Shown here piece after piece: positions 16,384-25,818 of a stretch of 64,000 nt of DNA. The notes beneath the pieces are model-generated. The model had not been told where the DNA came from, did not search any database, and saw only the letters and a list, made by a program, of their open reading frames with translations. This stretch comes from Shewanella maritima. Its GTDB lineage: Bacteria > Pseudomonadota > Gammaproteobacteria > Enterobacterales > Shewanellaceae. The stretch spans positions 4,465,501 to 4,529,500 of the forward strand of contig NZ_CP036200.1 of the NCBI RefSeq assembly GCF_004295345.1, written 5' to 3'. Numbering within the stretch: the stretch's first letter is position 1; every line of letters starts with the position of its first letter. The position numbers were made by a program, and so were the translations under genes.

Positions 16384-19300
16384 ATGTTACCTCTACTTTC
16401 ACACCAGCAAACCTTAGAACCTGTCTACTTATCGTTTCTCGATGAGTTAGCTCAAAGTGCCTTTGAGGGCGATATCGACTCACGCTATAGCGCCCGAATG
16501 GTGCAAGCGACGGACAACTCTGTTTATCAATTTTTGCCACAGGCGGTGATTTACCCAGCTCACCAACAAGACATTGAGCTGTTACTGAGCCTGGCGTCAA
16601 CTGAGCGTTTTAAGCAGGTAACATTTAGTGCCCGTGGTGGCGGTACTGGAACTAATGGCCAGTCTTTGACCCATGGACTGATTGTGGACGTGTCGCGCCA
16701 CATGAATAAGGTGCTTGAGGTTAACGCGAAAGAAGGGTGGGCAAGGGTACAAACTGGCGTGGTGAAAGATGCGCTGAATGATGCGCTGCGTCCACATGGT
16801 TTCTTTTTTAGCCCTGATCTATCAACGTCAAATCGCGCAACAGTTGGCGGTATGATCAACACTGATGCATCGGGTGCGGGCTCATTAGTTTATGGTAAAA
16901 CCTCTGATCATGTTCTTGGGTTAACCAGTGTATTAGTTGATGGCTCGGTATTATCGACAGAGCCCGTTGCCAAAACTGATATTAGCTCAGAGCCACAAAA
17001 CCTTGGACAGCAGCTTACCAAACAAATTGCGGAGGCTTGTGAAGATAAACGCGGGCAAATCTTATCTCAGTTTCCTGATTTGAATCGTTTTCTTACTGGT
17101 TATGATTTAAAACATGTGTGGAATGACGAGCTATCTCAGTTTGATTTATCACGTATTTTAACTGGCAGTGAAGGCACACTAGCCGTTATTACCGAAGCTA
17201 AGCTAAACCTTACGCCGCTGCCGAAACAAAGGGTGATGGTTAACATTAAGTACGACTCGTTTGAGTCAGCATTGCGTCATGCGCCGTCATTGGTTGCTGC
17301 TAAGGCTACCGTGGTGGAGACCATTGACTCCAAAGTACTGAACCTTGCCCGAGAAGATATCATTTGGCATTCAGTGTCAGAGCTGATCAGCGATGTACCC
17401 AATAAGACGATTGAAGGTCTTAACATGGTCGAGTTTGCTGGTGACGAGCAAGATGTTGAGGCGAGACTTGTGGCGCTAGAAACTACTTTGTCCAAGCAAC
17501 TTGAAAATCAGCAATATGGCCTAGTTGGTTTTCAAATAACCAAAGATAAATCTAGCATTACTCAAATTTACGCCATGCGTAAAAAAGCGGTTGGTTTACT
17601 TGGTGCTGTAAAAGGTCGCCGCAAACCACTAGCGTTCGCTGAAGATACCGCAGTGCCGCCAGAGAACCTTGCCGACTTCATCATGGAGTTTCGCGCATTA
17701 CTAGATTCTCACAATCTACAATATGGCATGTTCGGTCACGTAGATGCAGGTGTGCTGCATGTAAGGCCTGCGCTGGATATGTGCGATCCACAAGATGAAA
17801 GGCTGTTAAAGACCATCTCAGATGAGGTTGCCGCGCTCACGCTTAAATATGGCGGGTTGATGTGGGGCGAACACGGCAAAGGCGTGCGTGGTGAGTATGG
17901 GCCAGATGTGTTTGGCGATGAGCTATTTGCCTTGCTTGAACAAATTAAAGGCTGGTTCGACCCTGATAATCGCTTAAATCCCGGTAAGTTAGTGTCGCCG
18001 CCGGGTTTTGGCCCGATGCAATTTAATGTTGATAGCGTCAAACGCGGCACTTTTGACAGACAAATACCGATAAATGTGCGCGAAGCTTATCCTGATGTGA
18101 TGAACTGCAATGGTAACGGGCTTTGTTTTAACTACAGTCATTACTCACCAATGTGCCCATCGTTTAAAGCGACAGGCGATCGCATTCACTCACCGAAAGG
18201 GCGAGCAGGGCTGATGCGCGAGTGGCTGCGTTTACTTGAAGCCGAAGGCGTTGATGTACTAGAACTTGCCAACTCCAAGCCGCTTGGGATGATGCAGCGT
18301 ATTCAAAATAGTCTGCGCAGTGACCGGGACTATGATTACTCTCATGAAGTGATGGAGTCGCTCAAAGGGTGTTTGGCTTGTAAGGCTTGTTCGAGTCAGT
18401 GCCCGGTAAAGGTGGATGTGCCTAAATTTAGAGCGCAGTTCTTTGATATTTACTACAAACGCTATATGCGCCCGGCAAAAGACTATTTAGTTGGCGGCAT
18501 TGAAGACTCATTACCACTCATGGCTGCAATGCCAAAATTCACTAACTTTGCATCGCAAAATAGCTTAAGCAAATGGCTGATTAAAAAGTCTATTGGTTAC
18601 GTAGACTCGCCGTTACTGTCAGTGCCGACCCTAAAACAGCGCTTAGATGGTCATGCTAGCCGTGGTTATGATTTAGAGGACTTGCAAGCACTAACTGAAG
18701 AGCAAAGAGCGCAGCACGTGCTTGTCGTTCAAGACCCATTTAATAGTTTTTATGATGCAGGGTTAGTGTTCCGTTTTATTCAATTAGTTGAAAAACTCGG
18801 GTTAAAACCCGTTTTACTGCCGTACAAGCCAAACGGCAAACCAGCACATATTAAAGGTTTTTTGGCTAAGTTTGCCAAGATGGCAAAAGACAGTGCAGAC
18901 TTTTTAAATCAAGTACACCAACTTGGTATGCCGATGGTGGGGTTAGATCCTGCTTTAGTGCTGTGTTATCGCGACGAATATCAGCAAATACTGGGTGACA
19001 AACGCGGTGATTTTGAAGTGTTACTGCCAAACGAGTGGCTCGTCGGTGTGGTGGCAAAGCAGCTAGAAAATGGTTCGCCAAGTGAACTATCCAGTAAAGA
19101 AAGTGAGTCTAAACTGCACTTTACTTGGTATAGCCACTGCACTGAGTCAACGGCTAAACCTAATACCGCAAAAGAGTGGCAAGCTATTTTCAAACACTTT
19201 GGTGCTCAGCTTGAAACTGTGAACCTAGGTTGTTGCGGCATGGCAGGGACTTACGGCCATGAAGTTGATAACCTTGAACGCTCTAAAGCCTTGTACGAAA

Positions 19301-19449
19301 TGTCGTGGAAGGAGCAAATTAAGCAGCAGGCAGATAAAGGACAGATATTAGTGTCTGGTTACTCGTGCCGCAGCCAGGTTAAGCGCTTTGACGGATTTAA
19401 GCCTAAACATCCAATCGAAGCCATACTAGAGCTAGTGACTCACGATTAA
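16384..19449 (+). CDS. ydiJ: YdiJ-type FAD/Fe-S D-2-hydroxyacid dehydrogenase
   Basis: 1021 residues, close to E. coli YdiJ (1018), reported as a D-2-hydroxyglutarate dehydrogenase. Order: an FAD-binding PCMH domain (about 45-280; SARGGGTGTNGQSL and the NTDASGAGSLVYGKT loop), the FAD-oxidase C-terminal domain (about 290-540; HVDAGVLHVRPALD, WGEHGKG, NPGKLV), then a ferredoxin-like part with cysteine clusters (CNGNGLCFNYSHYSPMCPSF and GCLACKACSSQCP) and a cysteine-rich domain with NLGCCGMAGTYGHE near the end. It should oxidise a D-2-hydroxyacid and pass electrons on. E. coli ydiJ also lies near ppsA. The DUF1285 gene starts eight bases after its stop, so the two form an operon. Confidence 0.88.
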   Translation: MLPLLSHQQTLEPVYLSFLDELAQSAFEGDIDSRYSARMVQATDNSVYQFLPQAVIYPAHQQDIELLLSLASTERFKQVTFSARGGGTGTNGQSLTHGLIVDVSRHMNKVLEVNAKEGWARVQTGVVKDALNDALRPHGFFFSPDLSTSNRATVGGMINTDASGAGSLVYGKTSDHVLGLTSVLVDGSVLSTEPVAKTDISSEPQNLGQQLTKQIAEACEDKRGQILSQFPDLNRFLTGYDLKHVWNDELSQFDLSRILTGSEGTLAVITEAKLNLTPLPKQRVMVNIKYDSFESALRHAPSLVAAKATVVETIDSKVLNLAREDIIWHSVSELISDVPNKTIEGLNMVEFAGDEQDVEARLVALETTLSKQLENQQYGLVGFQITKDKSSITQIYAMRKKAVGLLGAVKGRRKPLAFAEDTAVPPENLADFIMEFRALLDSHNLQYGMFGHVDAGVLHVRPALDMCDPQDERLLKTISDEVAALTLKYGGLMWGEHGKGVRGEYGPDVFGDELFALLEQIKGWFDPDNRLNPGKLVSPPGFGPMQFNVDSVKRGTFDRQIPINVREAYPDVMNCNGNGLCFNYSHYSPMCPSFKATGDRIHSPKGRAGLMREWLRLLEAEGVDVLELANSKPLGMMQRIQNSLRSDRDYDYSHEVMESLKGCLACKACSSQCPVKVDVPKFRAQFFDIYYKRYMRPAKDYLVGGIEDSLPLMAAMPKFTNFASQNSLSKWLIKKSIGYVDSPLLSVPTLKQRLDGHASRGYDLEDLQALTEEQRAQHVLVVQDPFNSFYDAGLVFRFIQLVEKLGLKPVLLPYKPNGKPAHIKGFLAKFAKMAKDSADFLNQVHQLGMPMVGLDPALVLCYRDEYQQILGDKRGDFEVLLPNEWLVGVVAKQLENGSPSELSSKESESKLHFTWYSHCTESTAKPNTAKEWQAIFKHFGAQLETVNLGCCGMAGTYGHEVDNLERSKALYEMSWKEQIKQQADKGQILVSGYSCRSQVKRFDGFKPKHPIEAILELVTHD

Positions 19450-19457
19450 GGGTTCAA

Positions 19458-19931
19458 ATGACTCAAGCCTCAAATGACAAGTTCGATCAAAGGACTGATA
19501 ATCAGCATGATGTAGGTGAGCAGCTTAACTCACTGACTAAAGTGGCTTTATGTAGTGATGAAGTGCTGTTTACTATTCAGGCGAACGGTGACTGGCTTTA
19601 TCGCAATGAACCACTGCCGAACAAGTTTGCCCGTATGTTCAGTCAAATTCTTTGCTGTGAGCAAGGTGAGTTTTACTTAATTACGCCAGTTGAGAAAGTC
19701 AGAGTTGAGGTGCAAGCTTATCCGCTGCTTGCCGTCGATTTTGACTCATCGGTCAATGACAAAGGTTTATTTACACTTACCACTAACTTAGATACCCAAT
19801 TCACGGTTAAGCCTCAAGATATTACTGTGACAGATGATGCTATTGTTGCCAACGCAGAAAGAGGGTTATCTATTCAGTTTAATCGCGCGAGTTACTATCG
19901 CTACATTAATGAAATTTTATCTATTGACTAA
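19458..19931 (+). CDS. DUF1285 family protein
   Basis: 157 residues. After a Gln/Asp-rich lead of about 20 residues it shows the DUF1285 pattern: DWLYRNEPLPNKFARMFSQIL, then GEFYLITPVEKVRVEV. No signal peptide or membrane segment; presumably cytoplasmic. Function of the family is not known to me. It follows the YdiJ-type gene by eight bases and so is likely co-expressed with it. Confidence 0.8.
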   Translation: MTQASNDKFDQRTDNQHDVGEQLNSLTKVALCSDEVLFTIQANGDWLYRNEPLPNKFARMFSQILCCEQGEFYLITPVEKVRVEVQAYPLLAVDFDSSVNDKGLFTLTTNLDTQFTVKPQDITVTDDAIVANAERGLSIQFNRASYYRYINEILSID

Positions 19932-20010
19932 ATTTAGTGTGGTTTTCGTATAGACTTATATTAACGTGCGTACAAGTTTCACTCTAACCAGAAGTCATGA
20001 GGAGGTGGTG

Positions 20011-20436
20011 ATGAAGCGTTATGAAAGCCTGAGCTATTTAGTTTCCCACTTGAACATCTCTCTTCAGCAGGAGTTAGATGATAGGTTAAAGCGTTATCAA
20101 CTCGATATTAAGCTTTGGCCGGTGCTGTTTGCTTTGTGGGAGAAGCAAGGCCAGACGCAAACTGAGCTGTCAAAGCGTTGTGACGTTGCCAACTACACTA
20201 TGACGCGGCTGCTTGACCAATTACAAGTTCAAGGCTTAATCACTCGCCATCAAGAAGCGGATAATCGCCGCGCATTTCAAATTTATTTAACTGACGATGC
20301 CAAAGCGCTAGAGCAAGATCTAGTGCAAGAGGCCGAATGGGTCAATGAACAATTCCTAGCGGCGTTAGATGAGCAAGAACAAGCTACATTGATTGCACTG
20401 CTTAATAAGATAAACGGGTTTAAGCAAGCGGAATAA
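20011..20436 (+). CDS. MarR-family transcriptional regulator
   Basis: 141 residues with a winged helix-turn-helix in the middle (about 45-100): TQTELSKRCDVANYTMTRLLDQLQVQGLITR, followed by the wing with EADNRRAFQIYLTDDAKAL. MarR proteins bind DNA as dimers and often respond to small aromatic or lipid ligands. The start at 20011 is set by a strong ribosome site (GAGGAGG about five bases upstream); a longer frame begins at 19966 without one. There is no obvious target gene beside it; the upstream DUF1285 and YdiJ genes are candidates. Confidence 0.9.
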   Translation: MKRYESLSYLVSHLNISLQQELDDRLKRYQLDIKLWPVLFALWEKQGQTQTELSKRCDVANYTMTRLLDQLQVQGLITRHQEADNRRAFQIYLTDDAKALEQDLVQEAEWVNEQFLAALDEQEQATLIALLNKINGFKQAE

Positions 20437-20548
20437 CTGTAGAGTAGTTTGTGACCGTTACCAGTTTAGTTAAAAATCATCTCTACCTGTTTTACTACTC
20501 TCGCAAATAAAGCGTTCAAAATTCTTTGAGCATCATTTACCACAAGCT

Positions 20549-21667
20549 TTATGCAACGTGATCTAAATAACTTTCTACGCGGTTACGACCGTTTTCCTTT
20601 GCTCTGTACAGCGCTTTGTCTGCTTGGATCAATAAGTCTTTAAATTCTGTATGTTTGTCGTGAGCATTAATGAACCCAAAACTGGCTGTGCAGATTAATT
20701 CTGTTTGCTCGCCCTCAGCTTGAGCCCCCGGAGTTAAGACACCAAGGTTAATCTTGGTATCAGCTATCGCTTTGCGCAGTTTCTCGGCTTTAGTACGACA
20801 AAGTTCAAATGTAGTATTTGGCATTAATACCACAAATTCCTCGCCGCCAATACGTGCAACGCTGGCATCTGCAGGGCTATTTTCGATTAAGGTTTGGCTA
20901 ACGGCTTTCAAACATTTATCACCATTGATGTGACCGTATTTATCATTAATCTTTTTGAAGTGGTCAATGTCCAATAGCACCAATGAAAACGGCTTATTCG
21001 ACGCTTGGTACTGTGCAAATAAGTGGTTGCCCGTGATAAAAAATTGGTGGCGGTTCATCAATTGCGTGAGCGAATCTGTAGAGGCTTGAAGAACGAGTTG
21101 TTTCTCATTTGAGTCAATTTGCTTGGCAAAGTAGTTGAGCACAAAAATTACCTCAATCATATTTACCAAAATAACTGATTGATACAGCATATGATTTGTT
21201 GTTTCAGTTAGCAGCAGTAGCGGGTCAGCATTCATGGTGTTTTCGCAATACAAAAACAGAATGACCGCTATAACGCTAAGCAACAGTTTTTCAGCGCGTT
21301 CGTTGAGTTCAAAGAGTAAAAACACACCTGTGGGCACTAAAAAGAAATACAGGTGGAAACCACTGTCTTTCGTCATGTAAACAAAGGTACAAACTAAAAG
21401 ATGCGCCATCAGTACGCCAAAAAACCAAATTTTAGCTAGTTTGGCTTGCTGCAACAGGCTAAAAGCTAAAGTCGCAAAATACGCACAGGTAAAGCCGAAG
21501 TTTATCAGCCCAACGTGTAAGTGATTAATTGCAATAAGGAAAAACAGCGTGTAACCAAAGGAAATCCCAGTGGTGATCAGCGCAATAATATTGGTGGTTT
21601 TAATGCGGTTGGCTGATGAAAAAGCTTGCCCTTGAGTGCCAAGGTTTATAAGAGGAGCTAACGGCAT
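20549..21667 (-). CDS. Membrane diguanylate cyclase (GGDEF)
   Basis: 372 residues. Six or so transmembrane helices fill the first 190 residues, then a GGDEF domain (about 200-365) with the active-site loop GGEEF at 274-278 and DIDHFKKINDKYGH upstream. It makes cyclic-di-GMP from two GTP. The RxxD inhibitory site normally placed just before the loop is absent (NSPADASVARIGGEEF), so product inhibition of the usual kind is not expected. No periplasmic sensory domain was seen; the membrane part is probably the sensor. Stands alone. Confidence 0.92.
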   Translation of the reverse strand: MPLAPLINLGTQGQAFSSANRIKTTNIIALITTGISFGYTLFFLIAINHLHVGLINFGFTCAYFATLAFSLLQQAKLAKIWFFGVLMAHLLVCTFVYMTKDSGFHLYFFLVPTGVFLLFELNERAEKLLLSVIAVILFLYCENTMNADPLLLLTETTNHMLYQSVILVNMIEVIFVLNYFAKQIDSNEKQLVLQASTDSLTQLMNRHQFFITGNHLFAQYQASNKPFSLVLLDIDHFKKINDKYGHINGDKCLKAVSQTLIENSPADASVARIGGEEFVVLMPNTTFELCRTKAEKLRKAIADTKINLGVLTPGAQAEGEQTELICTASFGFINAHDKHTEFKDLLIQADKALYRAKENGRNRVESYLDHVA

Positions 21668-21791
21668 AAGCGAATTGATAATAAATTGTTAATATCGTCT
21701 TAATGTAGCAGTTTAGTCGCGCTATTGCATTAGCATAGAGTTGTTTGACGTATGCGGTGGTGTTGTATGTAGACCATAACAGTCTTTGAAG

Positions 21792-21814
21792 AAAAAACGC
21801 GGCCAGTGGCCGCG
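21792..21814 (-). terminator. Rho-independent terminator of the DUF1538 operon
   Basis: A GC-rich 7-bp stem (21798-21804 with 21808-21814) and a T run on the minus strand (21792-21797), about 50 bases behind the CBS-protein stop. It closes the four-gene operon 21864-24138. Confidence 0.85.
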
Positions 21815-21863
21815 AACAATTGGATAGATAAGCTTATTAGTTAGCTTAGGTACTGACGACAAA

Positions 21864-22268
21864 TTACTTTTGAGAACACATGCCTTTCAATACAATATCG
21901 TCATAAGAAACAAAGCCTAAAATCTTACCATTCTCGATAACTGGCGCTTTATTAATGTCAAAGCGCTCAAACAAACGGGCTGTGTATCTTACATCCATTT
22001 CTGCAGGGACAGAGAATACTGGTTTATTCATAATTTCATAGATGTTGGTCCGCTCAGGCGACTTATCAACGGCAAGTACCTTACGGGCAATGTCCGACAG
22101 TAACACCATGCCATATTCGTCGTGATCGTGGCGCTTTTCAACGATTAAGATATTGACTTGATTAGTGGTAGCAACATTAATTGCCTCTGCCACAGTGCGC
22201 ATGCCATCGACATAAGCGAAATTATTATTGAGTACATCTTTGTTAAATACTGGCTTACGAGTATTCAT
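21864..22268 (-). CDS. CBS-pair protein of the DUF1538 operon
   Basis: 134 residues, two CBS motifs and nothing else: first about 15-75 (TVAEAINVATTNQVNILIV then GMVLLSDIARKV), second about 80-130 (VPAEMDVRYTARLFERFDINKAPVI then GKILGFVSYDDIV). CBS pairs usually bind adenine nucleotides and act as sensors of energy state or ionic strength. Its ATG overlaps the stop of the P-II-like gene by four bases, so it is translated with it. In this place it is most simply a regulator of the DUF1538 proteins; that is inference. Confidence 0.85.
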   Translation of the reverse strand: MNTRKPVFNKDVLNNNFAYVDGMRTVAEAINVATTNQVNILIVEKRHDHDEYGMVLLSDIARKVLAVDKSPERTNIYEIMNKPVFSVPAEMDVRYTARLFERFDINKAPVIENGKILGFVSYDDIVLKGMCSQK

Positions 22269-22615
22269 ATTTGGTCCTCTATCTCTTTGCTGAGTTCTTC
22301 TACCTGATGGGCGACGCCGACCGCGTCCTCAACGTCTAGTTGAATAGCAATACCTTTACCTGAATTAGTGTCGAACTCACCAACGGTAGATATGGTTTCA
22401 AGAATATGGCGGCTCATGTGCTCTTCAACGAGAAATAAAATCACATCACGTTGGATGTCTAAGCCCAGACCCATAAAGGTTTTACGTTTCTTGATACCCT
22501 CACCGCGGGCATGATTGATGACAGTAGCGCCGGTCGCTCCAGCTTCTCTCGCGGCATCCATCACTTTATCTGTGCAATCGTCGTCAACGAACGCGACAAT
22601 GAGTTTAAAGCGCAT
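22265..22615 (-). CDS. P-II-like signalling protein of the DUF1538 operon
   Basis: 116 residues. The ferredoxin-like start MRFKLIVAFVDDDCTDKVMD and AAREAGATGATVINHARGEG followed by a loop (GIKKRKTFMGLG, in the place of the P-II T-loop) match P-II-related trimeric signal proteins. It lacks the tyrosine modified in classic GlnB. The C-terminus after about residue 90 is acidic and helical. I start it at the ATG at 22615, which has AAGGAG eight bases upstream and lies inside the end of the DUF1538 gene (11-base overlap); a longer frame from 22669 is not needed. P-II-like proteins commonly gate membrane transporters, and here it sits between a transporter-like pair and a CBS protein. Confidence 0.8.
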   Translation of the reverse strand: MRFKLIVAFVDDDCTDKVMDAAREAGATGATVINHARGEGIKKRKTFMGLGLDIQRDVILFLVEEHMSRHILETISTVGEFDTNSGKGIAIQLDVEDAVGVAHQVEELSKEIEDQI

Positions 22616-23387
22616 CTTGTTGCTCCTTAGCAGACTTGTCTTTATTAATAAATTCGACCAACTGGGCATAGCCCATTACTGTGATCATTGGAAATAAACT
22701 GGCAAATGCGATTAATCCAAAGCCATCAATTAGCGGGTTACGGCCCTCGACATTGGTAGCAAGCCCTAATCCTAAAGCTGCTACAAGTGGTACGGTGACC
22801 GTAGAGGTGGTTACGCCGCCGCTATCATAGGCGAGGGGAATAATCATTTTTGGGGCGAAAAACGTTTGGATTACTACGATGACGTAACCCGCCATAATGT
22901 AGTAATGAATTGGGTCGCCCACCACGATGCGAAAGCAGCCAAGCGAAATTCCCATAGCCACACCAATGGCCACAGAGATCCTAAGTCCCTGAATGCCAAT
23001 GGTTCCACCGGATACTTCATTCGCTTTAATCGCAACCGCAATCAATGAGGGCTCAGCGATTGTGGTACTAAAGCCAATGGCCGCTGCGAAGATATATACC
23101 CACATGTAATCTTGCCAAATATAAGGGCCGCCACTGCCATCAGGGTGTAAAAAACTCGGGCTAGTTAGCTGATCTGCCATCGACTCACCAATAGGGAATA
23201 GCGCCATTTCTAAACCCACCAAGAAGAATGTCAGCCCAAAAATCACATAGATAAACCCGAGAATAACGGTTTTGACATTGGTAATACGGCGCTTTAATAC
23301 CCCAAGCTGAAATCCAAATAAGATAACCGCGATAGGAATAACGTCGCGAGCAGTCAACAGTAAGGTTTCAAATAATTGTTCAATCAT
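22605..23387 (-). CDS. DUF1538 membrane protein B
   Basis: 260 residues with about six or seven transmembrane segments. Family marks are GLTFFLVGLEMALFPIGES (about 50-68), GFSTTIAEPSL (about 103-113) and [23 protein letters not shown] (about 187-209), followed by [20 protein letters not shown]. It is a paralogue of the gene upstream and starts 13 bases after it ends. From memory, a DUF1538 pair from Halomonas was reported as a two-component Na+(Li+,K+)/H+ antiporter (UmpAB); if so, both subunits would be needed. The charged residues in the membrane (Glu in GLEM, Glu in AEPSL, Asp in YDSGG) would be the ion-handling candidates. Confidence 0.85.
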   Translation of the reverse strand: MIEQLFETLLLTARDVIPIAVILFGFQLGVLKRRITNVKTVILGFIYVIFGLTFFLVGLEMALFPIGESMADQLTSPSFLHPDGSGGPYIWQDYMWVYIFAAAIGFSTTIAEPSLIAVAIKANEVSGGTIGIQGLRISVAIGVAMGISLGCFRIVVGDPIHYYIMAGYVIVVIQTFFAPKMIIPLAYDSGGVTTSTVTVPLVAALGLGLATNVEGRNPLIDGFGLIAFASLFPMITVMGYAQLVEFINKDKSAKEQQDAL

Positions 23388-23400
23388 TAGCTGCTCCTTA

Positions 23401-24138
23401 CTAGCTTAAAAAGACCATGCCGTAAATCAGCACGAATATCATTGGACTCAGGCTGGCAAAAGCGATCAAACCAAAACCATCCAACATGGGGTTTCGCCCT
23501 TTAATGACGGTGGCTAAACCGACACCCAGTGCGGTGACCAGAGGCACAGTAATGGTTGAGGTTGTGACGCCGCCAGAGTCATAAGCGATACCAATAATGT
23601 TGGCTGGCGCAAAGCTCGTCAGTACCATTACCAAAATGTAGCCTCCAATAATCAGATAATGGATAGGCCAACCTTTGATAATGCGAATAACACCAAGCAA
23701 AATCGCCAACCCTACAGACAAGGCAACGGTAAACCTAAGCCCCATTGCGTAATCATCCATGGCTTGCTCAGTAGAGCCGATAGCGCCTGATTCTGCGGCA
23801 ACCTCAGCCGCTTCATTGGCAACAGCGGTTAATGCGGGCTCCGCCAGCGTAGTACCAAAGCCTAGCGAGAATGAGAAAATGACTAGCCAGAACAAGCTAC
23901 CTTTTTGTGCAAGTGCATGGGCAAGTGACTCGCCGATAGGGAATAGCCCCATTTCTAAGCCAAATACAAAAAACGTTAAACCGAGTACGATAAATACTAG
24001 GCCAATCAGAATACTACCTAAATGGTCGGGAGCTTGTTGCAGCACAAATACTTCAAAAAAGCCGACAACGAGGATGATAGGAACAAGATCTTTAAAGCTT
24101 GAAAATAATGCGCTGAATAGCTTCATTATTGCGGGCAT
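23401..24138 (-). CDS. DUF1538 membrane protein A
   Basis: 245 residues, first gene of the operon. It carries the same three family stretches as its neighbour: [50 protein letters not shown], then [20 protein letters not shown]. In place of the periplasmic-looking insert of protein B (about 75-95 there), it has an Ala/Glu-rich insert between residues 115 and 135. The start at 24138 has AGGAG about five bases upstream. The 253-bp gap to the plus-strand gene at 24392 must hold its promoter; I could not assign one. Confidence 0.85.
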   Translation of the reverse strand: MPAIMKLFSALFSSFKDLVPIILVVGFFEVFVLQQAPDHLGSILIGLVFIVLGLTFFVFGLEMGLFPIGESLAHALAQKGSLFWLVIFSFSLGFGTTLAEPALTAVANEAAEVAAESGAIGSTEQAMDDYAMGLRFTVALSVGLAILLGVIRIIKGWPIHYLIIGGYILVMVLTSFAPANIIGIAYDSGGVTTSTITVPLVTALGVGLATVIKGRNPMLDGFGLIAFASLSPMIFVLIYGMVFLS

Positions 24139-24391
24139 GCATTCTCCTGCTAGGCAAATTTTAAGGTTAATTTAAGTTTGCCAGCTGTTGACCATCTGGC
24201 AACAATTATTTAACTTTAATTGTTAATTTTTTGATGTGAATCAAATATATGTAAATCATGAATTGCTAGGAGTGCTTGCTAGCGTAGGCCTACTCGAAGT
24301 TAGTAGCGTGTCTGTAGGAAATGATAAGTAAATGCGCGTAGGGCTTTATCGCGCAAGAGATGTGAATAGTAAGGCAAAAGGAATTGATTTA

Positions 24392-25459
24392 ATGAAAACT
24401 TCAGTATGTGCAGCGACGCTTCTGGTTTTAGTTTTAATGTCACCATCGACAAGTTTAGCATCACCGGAAAGCTTAAATAGCGCTTATGCAAAATACCAAA
24501 AGGCACTTAGAGATAATAACAATGAAGTTGCATTAGAGTATGCAAAGTTAGCTCTCGAACTAGGGGAAGCACGCTTGCAACCCAGTGACATTACTTTAGC
24601 CTATTTAAAGGTCAACCTCGCTAAATTGCTAGATGCAGAGCAAGAAGACAAAGCGCTAACGCTATTTGCTGATGCTATGGAGTTATATGAAAGCCATTAC
24701 AACGATGATGCGATCGAGCTCATCGATATCTTACTGCCTTACGCTAAGCGCATAGATAATGATAAACAGGCTAAATCTATGATGTTCGACGCATTAGATA
24801 TCGCTGAGGATGCTAACAACCCTTTGTTGTTAGCAGAGGTGCAATTAGCCACTTTCGAGAGACTAGTTTCGACTAAACTGTATTCCAGAAAAGTGAGCCG
24901 ATTGCCGGGTAAGGCTTTAGCTATTTTTCAGGAACATGGGCATGGCTTCTCACCGTCGCAACTAAAGGCGGAATTTCTAAGTGCTAAAGTGTTCGTGAGT
25001 AACAAAAAATATCAGCGTGCTTCCGAACAGTTTGAGTCCATCCTGTCACAGCTCAATGAGCTCGAATTCACTCATCCATATGCGCTGGCATCTCATGCTC
25101 AATTAGTAGAGGCTTATGAGGAGTTAGGTGATAGTGACAAAGCGACTAAGCACTGTATTGCAATAGGTGCGATGAGACCTTGGAAAGACAATCAGCAACA
25201 ATTACCTGTGTATCGAGCAGCGCCAAAATATCCTATGTCGGCATTGCTTAATGGCGTTGATGGTAAGGTAAAGGTTGAAGTTGAGGTCGATGCCAACGGT
25301 TTTGTTAGCGTAACCAAAGTCATAGACTCACGAGGTGGGAGTCAATTTGTTCGTAAGACTGTTGAAGCGATTGAAAAGTGGCGATATGCACCAAAGTTTG
25401 AAAATGGTAAGCCAGTTGTTGCTACTACGTCGGTTGAATTAGAGTTTTCGATACAGTAG
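24392..25459 (+). CDS. Exported TPR protein with a C-terminal TonB domain
   Basis: 355 residues. A signal peptide (MKTSV to SLA-SP, about 1-24) is followed by helical TPR-like repeats (about 25-265), then a TonB C-terminal domain (about 275-355: APKYPMSALLNGVDGKVKVEVEVDANGFV, VEAIEKWRYAPKFENGKPV). Unlike true TonB it has no N-terminal anchor of the ExbB/D-contacting kind and no Pro-rich spacer, so it is unlikely to energise receptors in the standard way. Similar TPR-TonB proteins are common in Shewanella and relatives; their role is unknown to me. I chose the ATG at 24392, 20 codons inside the longest frame, because it places the signal peptide at the terminus and has AAAGGA upstream. Confidence 0.8.
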   Translation: MKTSVCAATLLVLVLMSPSTSLASPESLNSAYAKYQKALRDNNNEVALEYAKLALELGEARLQPSDITLAYLKVNLAKLLDAEQEDKALTLFADAMELYESHYNDDAIELIDILLPYAKRIDNDKQAKSMMFDALDIAEDANNPLLLAEVQLATFERLVSTKLYSRKVSRLPGKALAIFQEHGHGFSPSQLKAEFLSAKVFVSNKKYQRASEQFESILSQLNELEFTHPYALASHAQLVEAYEELGDSDKATKHCIAIGAMRPWKDNQQQLPVYRAAPKYPMSALLNGVDGKVKVEVEVDANGFVSVTKVIDSRGGSQFVRKTVEAIEKWRYAPKFENGKPVVATTSVELEFSIQ

Positions 25460-25473
25460 TTGCTGGTGTAGGG

Positions 25474-25818
25474 TTACCAGCCAAGCAATAGGGCAAATAC
25501 GCCTATCGTTATCGTCAGCGTCGATAGTTCCATAAAGCGTTTAGTAGAAGATAGATGCTGTTTGCCTTGCTTAAGTGTCGTCATCAACTCGTTGTGTTTA
25601 TAAACGCGGCAACTTAATAAATCCGATTGACCATCCAATAACAGTTGAAGTTTACATAGACTGCCATTGCTGAGTTTGATCTTGTGGGTACTGTTGACGC
25701 CAAAATTAAATTTGCGTGATACTAACTTACCATTGACGAATACACTTTCTAGTCCACACCAGTTGCTGACTTTTAGCAAGATATCTTGTTGATTAAACTG
25801 ATAATTAAACGTCACCAT
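25474..25818 (-). CDS. Small conserved-looking protein with C-terminal membrane segment
   Basis: 114 residues, not recognised. The N-terminal two thirds look like a small beta-rich domain (FNYQFNQQDILLKVSNW, VFVNGKLVSRKFNFG, then HKIKLSNGSLCKLQLLLDG). The last 20 residues are a hydrophobic segment ending GVFALLLGW, so it may be tail-anchored with the domain in the cytoplasm. The ATG at 25818 has AGGTGG five bases upstream and is preferred over the longer frame from 25863. It converges with the TPR-TonB gene, 14 bases away. Confidence 0.6.
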   Translation of the reverse strand: MVTFNYQFNQQDILLKVSNWCGLESVFVNGKLVSRKFNFGVNSTHKIKLSNGSLCKLQLLLDGQSDLLSCRVYKHNELMTTLKQGKQHLSSTKRFMELSTLTITIGVFALLLGW

